Part shown: one piece after another, positions 8,297 through 16,911 of the stretch
Layout of the letters: every line of letters begins with the position of its first letter
Position numbering within the stretch: the first letter of the stretch is position 1
Assembly: GCF_041435195.1 (NCBI RefSeq)
Contig: NZ_CP108106.1
Coordinates: 8,507,001 to 8,571,000, forward strand
DNA from: Streptomyces sp. NBC_00224
GTDB lineage: Bacteria > Actinomycetota > Actinomycetes > Streptomycetales > Streptomycetaceae
Reading direction: 5' to 3'
DNA length: 64,000 nucleotides
Made by a program: the position numbers and the translations under genes
Notes under the pieces: generated by a model
Told to the model about the DNA's origin: nothing
Seen by the model: only the letters and a program-made list of their open reading frames with translations
Database searches by the model: none

Positions 8297-8866
8297 ATTG
8301 TGTTCGTCCTTGTCGCTATGTGGGGAGTGGGGCGCTCGTATGTCATTGAGGCTTCTTGCTCGCAACGGGTTCGCCCCGGGCTGCGTATGCGGGGCCGGAG
8401 TGCCGGGGCTGAGCGGTCGCAGGTCCCGGGCCTGTGAGGCCTGCGAGCCGGGTTGCGGGGCGGCGTGGGCTCGGCGGCTGTGCGGTGCGTGCGTGAGGGC
8501 AACGGCTCTTCGAGTGCCGGGAATGAGTCCTCGGTGGCCGCGGGTGAACGGTGTTCGCCGGCGCTTTGGCGCGCATGGGCCGGTGCTCTGTCGGTCTCCC
8601 CCGGAACACCGGCAGGTGCTGGTGCATGACGACTGTCCCTGCTCTTGGTCTTACGGCCGGTAACTTTACGGTGATGCATCGTAGAGAACGGAAGACCTTG
8701 TGTCACAGTGGTCCAGACCAGTTTGGCTGTTTGGTCGGAGAACTGCCGAACTGGTCACGCCAATTGAAATACGCCCCGCCGGCAGGCCTTTGCCGGTGAC
8801 GGTGGAGCCGGCGGCGACAGGTTCATTCCTTTTCCGCTTGCCCCGGCTTCCCGTGTTTTGCCGGGC
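8297..8866. other. Intergenic, no gene recognised
   Basis: A 570-base stretch upstream of the minus-strand Rep-like gene and downstream of the diguanylate cyclase gene. It must carry the promoter of the Rep-like gene. The open frames here have no recognisable protein features, and I saw no clear terminator. Confidence 0.5.
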
Positions 8867-9505
8867 TCAGGAAGAGGCCGACACCGGTGTGGACCGGGCG
8901 GCATGGCGGGGCCAGGCCTGGACGGCGGTGCCCGTGTGCTTGCCGGAGTACATCGCGGCATCGGCGGCCCGCAGCAGCGACGACAGGTCCCGGGTGCCGA
9001 GCGCTCCGGGCGCGGCCGCGCCGACGGATACCGAGACGGCGACCCTGACCCCGTCTGCCGTGACGGGTGTACGCAAGGCGTGGGTGAGCTGGTGCAGCCG
9101 TGCATCGCGCTGGCCGGCTCCGACCCGTACGGCGGCGGCGAACTCGTCCCCGCCGAGCCTTCCCACCGTTCCGTGGCCGCCCGTCCACGCCGCCAGGCGC
9201 GCGGCGGTGGCGGCCAGTACCGCGTCGCCGACCGTGTGTCCGTGGGTGTCGTTGAGCGATTTCAAGTGGTCGACGTCGCAGACGAGCACCAGCATCTGGT
9301 CGCCGTGACGGTCGATGAGGTGCTGCGCCCGGGCGCTCCAGCCGTCGCGGCGCAGGGTTCTGGTGAGCGCGTCGCGCTGCGCCGCGGCGAGCCGGCGGCG
9401 CCAGATGACCGTGTGGATGCTCCAGCTTGCGGCCGGGATCGCGGCCGCGGTGACCAGGGCTGCGATGCGGACGAGGCCGGCCGGACGACTCGGGTTGGAC
9501 ACCAT
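8867..9505 (-). CDS. Diguanylate cyclase (GGDEF domain), membrane-anchored
   Basis: 212 residues. One N-terminal hydrophobic segment (~residues 10-32) is followed directly by a complete GGDEF domain with VLVCDVDHLKSLNDTHGH and the canonical RLGGDEFAAAV. The enzyme should make cyclic di-GMP from two GTP. In streptomycetes this messenger holds BldD in its repressing dimer and so delays development. No RxxD inhibitory site is visible five residues before GGDEF, so product inhibition may be absent. There is no sensor domain beyond the anchor. The small gene at 9600-9902 lies upstream on the same strand. Confidence 0.88.
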   Translation of the reverse strand: MVSNPSRPAGLVRIAALVTAAAIPAASWSIHTVIWRRRLAAAQRDALTRTLRRDGWSARAQHLIDRHGDQMLVLVCDVDHLKSLNDTHGHTVGDAVLAATAARLAAWTGGHGTVGRLGGDEFAAAVRVGAGQRDARLHQLTHALRTPVTADGVRVAVSVSVGAAAPGALGTRDLSSLLRAADAAMYSGKHTGTAVQAWPRHAARSTPVSASS

Positions 9506-9599
9506 GACGGGGGATCACCCTCTCGAACACGGGAACGTGACGGCTGCGTGACACCGGACGGGCGGACATCCGGACGCCGCCGTGGTGGGTCCGCAGCGT

Positions 9600-9902
9600 T
9601 TACACACCGAAGCTCATGAGGGGCAGAGCCCTGCCCCTCGCCCAGAGTTCGGTTCTGGCCCGGTCCCAGTCGAGGTCGCAGTCGGCGCGCAGTCCGCGCG
9701 CGGCCCATCCCCCGCGGTGGGCCGATCGGGGGATCTCCCGCCCGGCCCGGTGCAGCAGCAGCGCCCAGGTGTACGCCTCGCGCGCGGCTTTGAGTGCACC
9801 GCTCGGGCTGTCGGCCCGTCCCAGGAAGATATGGAGGCCAACGGGCCGGGGCCGGCCCGGCATGCGCATCGGGACATCCACCTCCCACATCGGCAGGGAC
9901 AT
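9600..9902 (-). CDS. Hypothetical protein, 100 aa
   Basis: ATG 9902 has an excellent AGGAGG five bases upstream, which decides the start against a longer frame from 10049. The product begins MSLPMWEVDVPMRMP and ends near ALPLMSFGV. It contains a run resembling an Ala-rich helix (ALKAAREAYTWALLL), and no signal peptide or membrane segment. No family was recognised. It precedes the GGDEF gene by 94 bases on the same strand and may be co-transcribed. Confidence 0.6.
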   Translation of the reverse strand: MSLPMWEVDVPMRMPGRPRPVGLHIFLGRADSPSGALKAAREAYTWALLLHRAGREIPRSAHRGGWAARGLRADCDLDWDRARTELWARGRALPLMSFGV

Positions 9903-10377
9903 CGACACCTCCTCTCGGTGGGTGGAGAAGCAACCACCAGAAGTGGATTCACCGGAAACGCGGGACTGGATTGCGCGACAGCACCGGGCAAAGACCTTCC
10001 GCTGCAGCTCCCGCAGAGAAGGAAAGCGGGGAAATGCGGGGCGGCGCAAGGGAGTAGACGGTGCTTTCGATGTGCCTCGTGTACGGGGCAGAAGGGTGCT
10101 GCGGTCCCGGTTCCCCTGCGGTGCGGGCGCCTGCGCGGCAGGGGCCTGGTATGGCTCACGTCCGAGGTCGCGTCAGGGTACACGTCGGGCGGAACCCTTC
10201 CGGTGCTGGGCCGCCCCAACTCCGGGTCCTGCCCGCTCAGGTGGCGTGGACTCGCGCGACGCACCGGTACCTGCTCCTGGGCGAGGACGTGCCTCGGGGG
10301 TGCTCAGCGACTCTGGCGATGATCTCATTCGACTTCTACGATCTGTGATCGATGAACTACTGAGGTGAGACGGCTTT
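9903..10377. other. Divergent intergenic region
   Basis: Lies between the start of the minus-strand 100-aa gene and the plus-strand HTH regulator. Promoters for both should be here, but I cannot assign -10/-35 elements with confidence. No gene or notable repeat was seen. Confidence 0.4.
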
Positions 10378-11583
10378 GTGAAGGCGAGAGGTCCAGAGAT
10401 GATGCAGCACCCTTTGGCAGCCCTGCGAGCGTCGGCCGGGATAACCCACCCCGCCTACGCGCGCCTTGTCGCCGACACCCATGCCGAGCTCGGTTACGGA
10501 CCCATGGCCGCGCGGCGCGAGAAGGTTTCCCGGTGGGAGTCGGGCGGGACCGTGCCGGAACTCACCGCTCAACTTGCCATCGCCCACATCCACCAGGTCC
10601 CCGAACACGAAGTCCGGCGTCTGGGCTGGCCGCACTGGCTCCACCTGGCCGCCGGGGACTCCGCTTTGCTGACCCGCCCGTGGGACCACAGCGGAGCCAT
10701 CGAGGCGCTGCGCGCGGAGGTCCAGCGAGCCGACCGGCACGGCCCGTCCCACCTCGCCCTGAGTGGCCCCTTCGTGCACGCCCTGGCCGAGCAGTGGCGT
10801 ACGGCGGCCAAGCGCTCCACGCCGGCGCGGGCAACGGGGGCACACCGCACCCTCGCGGGCACCACGGAGTGGGCCCGGGCCAGGGTGGAGGGGCTGGGGA
10901 GGATGACACGGACGGTGAGCCCGGCCGTCCTGTACCCCGCGGCCCGCAGCGACCTCTCGTTGCTCACGACGTTCTTGTCCGGGGCGAGTTACGACTCCAG
11001 GACGAGCGGCCCGCTGTTCCTGCTGGCCGCCCGGGTCGCGAGTCTGTGCGCCGGGCTCGCCATCAGCCTCGGCGAGACCGCCGGCGCGGAACGCCACTAC
11101 CTCGTCGCCGCGCGGGCGGCCATGGTCGCGGGCAAACCCGAGATATCGGCCGCGTACCTGGCGGGGGTGGCGTACACCCACCTGCTGGAGGGGAAGCCGC
11201 AGGACGCGCTCTGTCTCATCGACGCGGCCCAGTCGGCACTGCACCGCCCGGGACACCATGTCGCGGCCATCCTGCATCTGCTGGGCGCCCGCGCCCACGC
11301 CCTGCTCGGTGAGGCCGCTTCCTGCGCCCGGTCCCTGGATCGGGCCGGCGCGGCCCTGGCCGCTCTCGCCACCGGTCACCGCGGCAAACCCTGTCCGCTC
11401 CAGGTGGTGGAGATGCACCTGGCCGCGGGCGAAGTGGCGGCCGCCGCGCAGGGCGCCGGCCCGGCCGTCTCCCTCTGCGACGTCTCGGCCAAGGTCATCC
11501 GTCGTTACGAGGAGAGGTTCGCCGCGCACAGCACCGGCGCGGACGGAGAGAAGACGTACGGCCGCCTCGTGGCGCGGCGCTGA
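10378..11583 (+). CDS. HTH regulator with helical-repeat (TPR-like) C-terminal domain
   Basis: 401 residues from GTG 10378 (GAGGTGA upstream). ATG 10399, with its own AGAGG, would remove only seven residues. The N-terminus contains a Cro/C1-like helix-turn-helix (REKVSRWESGGTVPELTAQL then AIAHIHQVPEHEVRRLGWP), a pattern common in Streptomyces regulators. The remaining ~300 residues are Ala/Leu-rich helical pairs (SYDSRTSGPLFLLAARVASL, HYLVAARAAMVAG) that look like TPR-type repeats, which often bind peptides or partner proteins. No target or ligand can be inferred. It stands alone on the plus strand, 250 bases before the zinc-ribbon/WhiB pair. Confidence 0.75.
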   Translation: MKARGPEMMQHPLAALRASAGITHPAYARLVADTHAELGYGPMAARREKVSRWESGGTVPELTAQLAIAHIHQVPEHEVRRLGWPHWLHLAAGDSALLTRPWDHSGAIEALRAEVQRADRHGPSHLALSGPFVHALAEQWRTAAKRSTPARATGAHRTLAGTTEWARARVEGLGRMTRTVSPAVLYPAARSDLSLLTTFLSGASYDSRTSGPLFLLAARVASLCAGLAISLGETAGAERHYLVAARAAMVAGKPEISAAYLAGVAYTHLLEGKPQDALCLIDAAQSALHRPGHHVAAILHLLGARAHALLGEAASCARSLDRAGAALAALATGHRGKPCPLQVVEMHLAAGEVAAAAQGAGPAVSLCDVSAKVIRRYEERFAAHSTGADGEKTYGRLVARR

Positions 11584-11834
11584 CCGGTGTGCTCCCCGCG
11601 CGCGTTGGGCGGTGGTTGTGCGCCGAGTGACAAACCCGCAGGGTCGGATGCCTTCCTGTTCCGCCTTATTCCGTACGCCGATTCAGTAGCCGGGCAATTT
11701 GCTGCCGGATCAGTGAAATTCACGGGAACGCGTTGGCACGCTCTTTCGGAAACAGAGAGGATGACGGTGCCTGCGGCGGTCAATCGCCGCACGCACTCGC
11801 TGGGATCTCTCCAAAACGACAGGAGGATACGGTT

Positions 11835-12092
11835 GTGAAGCGATTTCCCCACTCCTGCCGAGTCGGAATCCGGCCCCCGCGCCTGCGCGCCGAGCGCGCC
11901 GCCCCGCTCTCCTCGATCCTGCGCATCTACGCCTGCAGACCGTGTCAAGTGGTATGGGCCAGGTCGGCGGCGGAGTGCTGGGCGTGCGGCCGGCCGCCGA
12001 CAAGTGACCACGCCAGTATGACCCATGCCGTCACCCATCTGATGCACGGATCTGATGCGCGGAATCCGGTGCTCAGTGCCGTTCGGGGCTGA
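11835..12092 (+). CDS. Small zinc-ribbon protein, 85 aa
   Basis: GTG 11835 is preceded by a perfect AGGAGG eight bases upstream. The product has two CxxC knuckles, YACRPCQ (Cys34, Cys37) and ECWACG (Cys48, Cys51), the layout of a treble-clef or zinc-ribbon fold, followed by a His/Met-rich tail. The basic N-terminus suggests nucleic-acid or protein binding. It ends 31 bases before the WhiB start and is probably co-transcribed with it. Function is unknown. The 11584-11834 stretch upstream holds no other convincing gene. Confidence 0.6.
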   Translation: MKRFPHSCRVGIRPPRLRAERAAPLSSILRIYACRPCQVVWARSAAECWACGRPPTSDHASMTHAVTHLMHGSDARNPVLSAVRG

Positions 12093-12123
12093 GACCGCGC
12101 ATTCGAAGAAGGGGTGTTATGGC

Positions 12124-12459
12124 GTGTTGGATTTCGTCCCCGCCGATCCTCGTGTGCCGTTTCCCGATGCCGTCGACGTCACCGCGTGCAGCGAACACCC
12201 CGCATGGTTCAGCGACCGGCGCCAGGGCGAGGCTCCCGAAGAACTCGAACGCGCCAAGGAGACCTGCCGTACCTGTCCCGTCGCACGGCAATGCCTGCTG
12301 TGGGCCCTGGCCAACCCGGCTCTGACGACGGTGGGCGTGTGGGCGGGCACCACACCGAAGGAGCGGGCCTTGCTACGCGCTCGCCTTGAGCAGCGGTTGG
12401 GCCCCGACTGGATCAGTGCCGCTGCCCGCCGCCGGGGCCGGGGGCGCCGCCACCCGTGA
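12124..12459 (+). CDS. WhiB-family iron-sulfur transcription factor
   Basis: From GTG 12124 (AAGGGG nine bases upstream) the product is 111 residues. The four cluster-binding cysteines are Cys22, Cys48, Cys51 and Cys57 (TACSEHP ... CRTCPVARQC), followed by the family turn motif GVWAGTTPKER and a basic tail RRRGRGRR that would bind DNA. WhiB-like proteins carry a redox-sensitive [4Fe-4S] cluster and usually bind sigma region 4 to control development or stress genes. Its last 87 bases overlap, tail to tail, the end of the sigma-like gene on the other strand, an unusual arrangement for a regulator and a possible partner. Confidence 0.92.
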   Translation: MLDFVPADPRVPFPDAVDVTACSEHPAWFSDRRQGEAPEELERAKETCRTCPVARQCLLWALANPALTTVGVWAGTTPKERALLRARLEQRLGPDWISAAARRRGRGRRHP

Positions 12460-13278
12460 GGCGGGGGCGGACGCCGGCCGCAGCAGCGCGCGCAACGCGG
12501 CGCTCAGCTCCGGGGCTTCGTCGTAGACGCGGGCACAGTGCGAGCAGGCCGCCAGGTGGCGCGAGATGAAGCGGTACTTGCGCACCGGCGGGGTCGGCGC
12601 GCCCAGTAACGCCTGGAAGGGGATGCACCACGCGTCGGCGACCAGAGCGAGGTGCGCCTGCAGGTATGTCTCCCGCAGCCCCTTGCGGGCCCGGGCGGCC
12701 AGCGCGGCGACGCCGTTGGACGTCATGCCGAAGCGGCGGGCCAGGACATGGTGGGGGATGCCCTCCACCGTGCTCTGCCACAGCATCGTGCGCCACTGCT
12801 GGGGCAGTTGCCGCACACTGCGCACCAGGATCCGGCGGCTCTCCTCGTCCAGGACATGCTGCTGGGGGTCGGCCGCGCCCGCCGTGAGGTCCGGCGCGCG
12901 GTGCTCCAGCCACGAGAAGTCGGTCGTCGGCAGCGTCCGCCGACTCTCGGCGCTCCACTCCGCGGCCATGTGGCGGATGACGGTCAGCAGATAGGGGCGC
13001 CACGCGGTGGTCGGACCCGCGCCGGAACGCAGTGCGTGCAGGGTACGCAGGATGGACTCTGACAGCAGATCCTCCGCCTGGTGCGCGTCCGCGCTCAGCT
13101 GCCGGGCCCGCGCGAGTGCCACGGGCCGGTGACGCCGGTAGAGGGCGGCGGCCGCGGCACTGTCGAACACGCCCTTCGCGAAGCCGTCCCTGAGCCTCCG
13201 GATCAGCTCCTCGTCGCAGTGCGAGGGCTCTTGGGGGTCTGGGCTGCCGTCTGCGGGTGCGGCGTGTCGGCGGGACAA
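12373..13278 (-). CDS. ECF-type sigma factor with C-terminal HxxxCxxC motif
   Basis: I chose TTG 13278 because GGAGG lies four bases upstream; the longer frame begins at GTG 13317. Region 2 is seen in LYRRHRPVALARARQLSADA then HQAEDLLSESILRTLHALR. Region 4 is seen in LPQQWRTMLWQSTVEGIPHH then VLARRFGMTSNGVAALAARA. After region 4 comes an anti-sigma-like zinc motif, HLAACSHC, as in ZAS proteins, then a Pro/Ala-rich tail. So this may be a sigma factor carrying its own redox or metal switch. Codon 224 is TTA (12607-12609). It is the last gene of a five-gene minus-strand run and overlaps whiB by 87 bases. Confidence 0.8.
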   Translation of the reverse strand: MSRRHAAPADGSPDPQEPSHCDEELIRRLRDGFAKGVFDSAAAAALYRRHRPVALARARQLSADAHQAEDLLSESILRTLHALRSGAGPTTAWRPYLLTVIRHMAAEWSAESRRTLPTTDFSWLEHRAPDLTAGAADPQQHVLDEESRRILVRSVRQLPQQWRTMLWQSTVEGIPHHVLARRFGMTSNGVAALAARARKGLRETYLQAHLALVADAWCIPFQALLGAPTPPVRKYRFISRHLAACSHCARVYDEAPELSAALRALLRPASAPASRVAAPPAPAAGSGTDPVGAQPLLKASA

Positions 13279-13450
13279 CGTACCTCCAAGGCATGGCGGC
13301 GGAGCCTGGTGGGGCACTGCTGCGTCGGCGCGGGGTGGTGCCAGTCAACGGCCGCGCGAGGTACGGGCGCAATGCTCGCCGACGTGCCTTTGAGGTGCCC
13401 AGTGGGTGGCCGGGGGAACTCCCCGGCGGTCAGGGGGTGCGAGGTGGTGT

Positions 13451-14464
13451 CTAGAACTGGCCCGCACCGGTCAGGGCCAGGACGCTGGTGGCGATGCCCG
13501 TCAACAGCAGCACGAGCAGTGCCGGAACGGCTGCCGCCGTGGCGCGGGGCCGTATGCCCCGCCCGCGTCCTGCCGCGGGACGGCGGCCTCCTGTCAGGGG
13601 TGCGGTCAGCATCGCGGTGATCGTGCGGAGGCGGCTGCGCCGAGCCGCGGTGGCCGGCAGGAGGGGCGTGATGGTCTGCCGGGCGAGGACTTCCTTGGTA
13701 CGCAGGTACTCATGGCCGGGCCACCAGGCCAGCAGCGCAGCCGGAAGCTGGGCTTCCAGGCGCAGGTCGAGGGTGATGAGGTCGGGATGTATATGGCAGT
13801 GGGGGCACAGCAGCGGGATCGGCTCCAACGCGCCCGGTGCCGCGTCCGGCTGCGGCCGGGTGTTCTTGTGCCGGCAGGCCGGCTGTCCGGTCCGTGCGAG
13901 GTAGAGGTCGGCGTACGTCCGGTGCAGGGTCTGCCGGGCGTGCAGACAGGCCTCGGCCAGTAAGCCGGTTTCCACACCGGTGATCTGCGAGATCACCGTG
14001 GGGGTGTCGTTTTCGATCACGCTGTGCCAGATGAGGCACCGCGCGAGGGGGGAGAGCCGTGAGAAGGCCACGGACAGCTGGCCGTCCTCGGTCAGCGGCC
14101 ACAGGGCCCCTTGCGTGGCCCAGGCGCGAAAGCCGGGTGCCAGCCTGTCGGCCGCGGCGGGGAGTTGGGCGACGGCGCGGCGGCGGATGCGGTCGATGAG
14201 GTCCTGCCTCAGGCAGCCGTAGTACGGGGCGGAGGACGCCTCCTGCGCCAGTGCCCCGTTGAGCACCTCCTCGAAGGCCTGGCACACCAGTGCATGGGCG
14301 TCCATGGGTGCGGGCATGCAACTGGCCGCGTAGGCGTGGGCGGCGCGGTAGTGGCGGTGGTAGAGGTGGCGGAAGTGGTCGGTGCGGCCGTCGCGTACCG
14401 CGCGCAGGAGCGCTCGGTCGGACGGAGGGCGACGGGCCAGGTGGAGGCCGGGAACCGACGGCAT
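13451..14464 (-). CDS. Sigma-like protein with zinc motif and C-terminal membrane anchor (B)
   Basis: 337 residues. The N-terminal half looks like a diverged ECF sigma factor: RALLRAVRDGRTDHFRHLYH then RHYRAAHAYA for region 2, and FSRLSPLARCLIWHSVIEND then TPTVISQITGVETG for region 4. A possible metal-binding site follows (LLCPHCHIH), then LLAWWPGHEY, a basic stretch, and a terminal membrane segment PALLVLLLTGIATSVLAL. The layout implies a sigma-like protein held at the membrane. It is paralogous to 16912-18054. Codon 168 is TTA (13961-13963). Whether it can still recruit RNA polymerase is unclear. Confidence 0.65.
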   Translation of the reverse strand: MPSVPGLHLARRPPSDRALLRAVRDGRTDHFRHLYHRHYRAAHAYAASCMPAPMDAHALVCQAFEEVLNGALAQEASSAPYYGCLRQDLIDRIRRRAVAQLPAAADRLAPGFRAWATQGALWPLTEDGQLSVAFSRLSPLARCLIWHSVIENDTPTVISQITGVETGLLAEACLHARQTLHRTYADLYLARTGQPACRHKNTRPQPDAAPGALEPIPLLCPHCHIHPDLITLDLRLEAQLPAALLAWWPGHEYLRTKEVLARQTITPLLPATAARRSRLRTITAMLTAPLTGGRRPAAGRGRGIRPRATAAAVPALLVLLLTGIATSVLALTGAGQF

Positions 14465-14509
14465 GCGGGATGCGTTCCTCTCTCGTACAGCTGATGGGGC
14501 TGATGCGGC

Positions 14510-15616
14510 TCAAAAGGCAGGGGGCGTGGGGGACTGGGGGCCACCGCGGCCGGGGAGGGAGGCCAGGGCGGCGGCGATGTCTTCGAGGTTGTGGTGGCCG
14601 TCGGCGCGGCTGATGAGGGGCAGCGCGTCGTGCGGTGCGGCCTGTTGGGCCAGGACGTAGCAGAGGGTGGCGCTGGGGTGGTGCGGCGCGCGGGCGGCGA
14701 TCAGGGCCGAGGGGGGCCTGAGCCAGTCGCGCGGATCGTCCGGTCCGGCCGGGGTGGACAGGACGAGTGCCCACTGGTGCCCGGAGCGGTCCGGTACGTA
14801 ACGCTCCAGGTGCCCGGAGGGAAGCCCGCTGCGCAGATGGGCGGGGTCCTGCGTCTCCAGGGCGGGAAACGCGGCGTACAGGGCGGTGCAGTGGTCGAAG
14901 ACCGGTGGTGGTTGTGCGGTGGCGCTCAGGGCGCCGTCGAGCCAGGCGGAGTACAGCGGATCGGTGGTGGCGCGCCAGGCGAGGAAGGCGGGCAGGGCGG
15001 CCATGCGGGCGTACAACTGGTAGGCGGACTCGGTGAGTTGCCTCAGCTGTTGGCCGAGCGGGGTCGTGGGGCTGGTCAGTGAGGCCGCTTCGGTGCACAG
15101 GGCGGCTTCCGCCCGGACCATGCAGGTGGCCTGGGCCCAGCCCAGCCGGCTGATGGGGGACCTTTGCAGCTGCGGCGTCGCCGAGCCAGGCGCGCCGACC
15201 TGGCGGATCGCACCGTGCAGTGCTTCGACGGCGTGCCGGGCACCCGATCCGCAGGACGCCAGGCACGTCAGCGGATCGGAGACGGCCGACTGGCCCGGGG
15301 CGTCGGGGATGGTGTAACCGGCCGCCGGACTCCCCGTGGTGCCGGTGTGCAGCCGGGCGGCCCCGCGCGCGCCGGCGGTCAACGCCTGCCCTGTGTCGAA
15401 GAGTTGTCTGATCAGATAGAGCCAGTACAGGGCGTCGGACGCGGCAGGCCCGTCGTACTGGATGCCGTAGGCCACCGTGCCGGGCAGGAGCTCGGGGCGC
15501 AGCCGGGGCAGCAGCGCAGGATTCACGGCCGCCGTGGGAGGGACGGCCGGAGGATGGTCGGGCACGGGGGGTGCCGGCGGGGTCCTGCGGTGACGCCCGG
15601 GCCGCGCGGTGTGCAC
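14510..15616 (-). CDS. Unrecognised protein, 368 aa, in sigma/PucR cluster
   Basis: GTG 15616 has GAGGTAG upstream. The first ~40 residues are Pro/Arg-rich and probably disordered. The rest is a mostly helical, soluble-looking sequence (DALYWLYLIRQLFDTGQAL; LTESAYQLYARMAALPAFLA) with a CLASCGSG motif near the middle. No signal peptide or membrane segment and no known domain was recognised. It lies between a PucR-type regulator (72 bases upstream) and the membrane-anchored sigma-like protein B (45 bases downstream), so it is likely part of that regulatory operon, perhaps as a signalling partner. Confidence 0.6.
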   Translation of the reverse strand: MHTARPGRHRRTPPAPPVPDHPPAVPPTAAVNPALLPRLRPELLPGTVAYGIQYDGPAASDALYWLYLIRQLFDTGQALTAGARGAARLHTGTTGSPAAGYTIPDAPGQSAVSDPLTCLASCGSGARHAVEALHGAIRQVGAPGSATPQLQRSPISRLGWAQATCMVRAEAALCTEAASLTSPTTPLGQQLRQLTESAYQLYARMAALPAFLAWRATTDPLYSAWLDGALSATAQPPPVFDHCTALYAAFPALETQDPAHLRSGLPSGHLERYVPDRSGHQWALVLSTPAGPDDPRDWLRPPSALIAARAPHHPSATLCYVLAQQAAPHDALPLISRADGHHNLEDIAAALASLPGRGGPQSPTPPAF

Positions 15617-15688
15617 GGAAGCTACCTCGTGATCTCGTGGAGGGGGGCGGGGAGTGCCGTACGGGCAGGGGGTTTTGCGGGGGCGCGG

Positions 15689-16789
15689 TCAGCGTCCGTT
15701 GATGCGCGGGGACACGGGGGCGGGGGCCCTGCGGCCGGGCACGGTGGCGCGCGCGGAGCGCCGCCAGGTACGGGAGCGCTCCTGGCGGACGCTGTTGATG
15801 AGGCTGCGGCAGCGCAGGGCCAGTTCGAGCTCGAAGCGGCGGTGCGGCTCGTGCAGCGTGCTGCCGAAGAGCTCCTCGACCTGCCGCATGCGGTAGCGGA
15901 CGGTCTGCGGGTGCACGTCCAGCACTTGGGCGGCTTGGCTGGCGCTGCCTTCCTGGAGCCAGGCGAGCAGGGTGGAGACCAGCCGTTCGCGCCGCCGGCG
16001 GGGCAGTTCGTCGAGCGGTTGCAGATACCGCGCGGCGAGCGCCTGCGACAGCAGCTCGTCCTGCATCAGCAGGAGGGTGGTGAGGTGTTCCTCGACGTAG
16101 ATCACTCCGGCCTGGTGGCCGTGGCGTTCCTGGGACAGGTAGAGGAGGCTGCGCGCCCACCTGAGGGCGGCCCCGGCCTCGGCCAGGGGCACGACCGGCC
16201 CGACGGAGGCGGTGTGCTGGCCGAGCGAGTCGCGCAGAGCCGTCTGCGCCGCGGGTGACGGGTCGGGGATCAGGCAGCACGGCTCGTGCACACCCGTTGA
16301 CCCCCACAGGGCGTTGTGGGGCAGCGAGCGCACGCTGAGCTGGGCCGGAGCCAGTGCGACGGGCTGGATGTAGTGCGGCAGCGACGCCCACCCCGCGTTC
16401 TTGCCCAGTGCCTCCAACTCGGCGGCGGGCACGGGGCGTTCGTCGGCCAGTACGTCGAACAGGAGCTGCCGGGCGCGCGCGGGGTCGTTGCCGCCGGGGC
16501 CGGGCGCGGACGCCGTCTGGCGGCCGGCCGGGGGGCCGCCCGCCGGTAACGGCCGGCCCGCCGGGCCCGCACCCGGCTGGGCGAGGGCGCCCAGGGCCAT
16601 GGCGAGCGCACGCTCGACCGCACGCCGCCGTTCTTTGGGCGGCTGGTCGAGAAGGTGGCCGGACACGCGGGCCTGCTGCTCCTGGAGCAGGGCGACGATC
16701 TGGTCCACGAGTGCGGGGATCGCGTCGAGTAACGCCTGTGCGTGGGGGAGTGGGGCGGGACCCGGTAGGGGGTCGGTGAGGGCGTGCAC
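15689..16789 (-). CDS. PucR/CdaR-type transcriptional regulator, TTA-containing
   Basis: 366 residues from GTG 16789. The C-terminus is the PucR helix-turn-helix: STLLAWLQEGSASQAAQVLD then VHPQTVRYRMRQVEELFG, preceded by the usual linker LLLMQDELLSQALAARYLQP. The N-terminal ~200 residues should be a ligand-sensing region, but no GAF or PAS motif is clear. PucR proteins usually regulate nearby operons in response to a small molecule. Codon 20 is TTA (16730-16732), so synthesis should depend on the bldA tRNA and rise late in growth. It sits between sigma-like gene A and the 368-aa gene. Confidence 0.82.
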   Translation of the reverse strand: MHALTDPLPGPAPLPHAQALLDAIPALVDQIVALLQEQQARVSGHLLDQPPKERRRAVERALAMALGALAQPGAGPAGRPLPAGGPPAGRQTASAPGPGGNDPARARQLLFDVLADERPVPAAELEALGKNAGWASLPHYIQPVALAPAQLSVRSLPHNALWGSTGVHEPCCLIPDPSPAAQTALRDSLGQHTASVGPVVPLAEAGAALRWARSLLYLSQERHGHQAGVIYVEEHLTTLLLMQDELLSQALAARYLQPLDELPRRRRERLVSTLLAWLQEGSASQAAQVLDVHPQTVRYRMRQVEELFGSTLHEPHRRFELELALRCRSLINSVRQERSRTWRRSARATVPGRRAPAPVSPRINGR

Positions 16790-16911
16790 GGTCCGTCCCT
16801 GTGGGTGAGGAGATGGGGAGGATGAGGCGAGGCGCAGGCGTCAGATGCCGTGCCTGCGGATCGGGGCCTGTCGCGTGCGGCGGCTCCTACGCATGGGCGA
16901 CGTGGCGGCGT

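Noticed and set aside
11587..11838. An 83-residue plus-strand frame before the zinc-ribbon gene
   Set aside because: No ribosome site, no consistent composition; the adjacent frame from GTG 11835 has AGGAGG and a zinc-ribbon pattern.
13710..16391. An 893-residue minus-strand frame across several genes
   Set aside because: Arg/Pro/Ala-rich with no motif; it lies in another frame of the sigma-like, unknown and PucR genes, all of which have recognisable domains or good starts.
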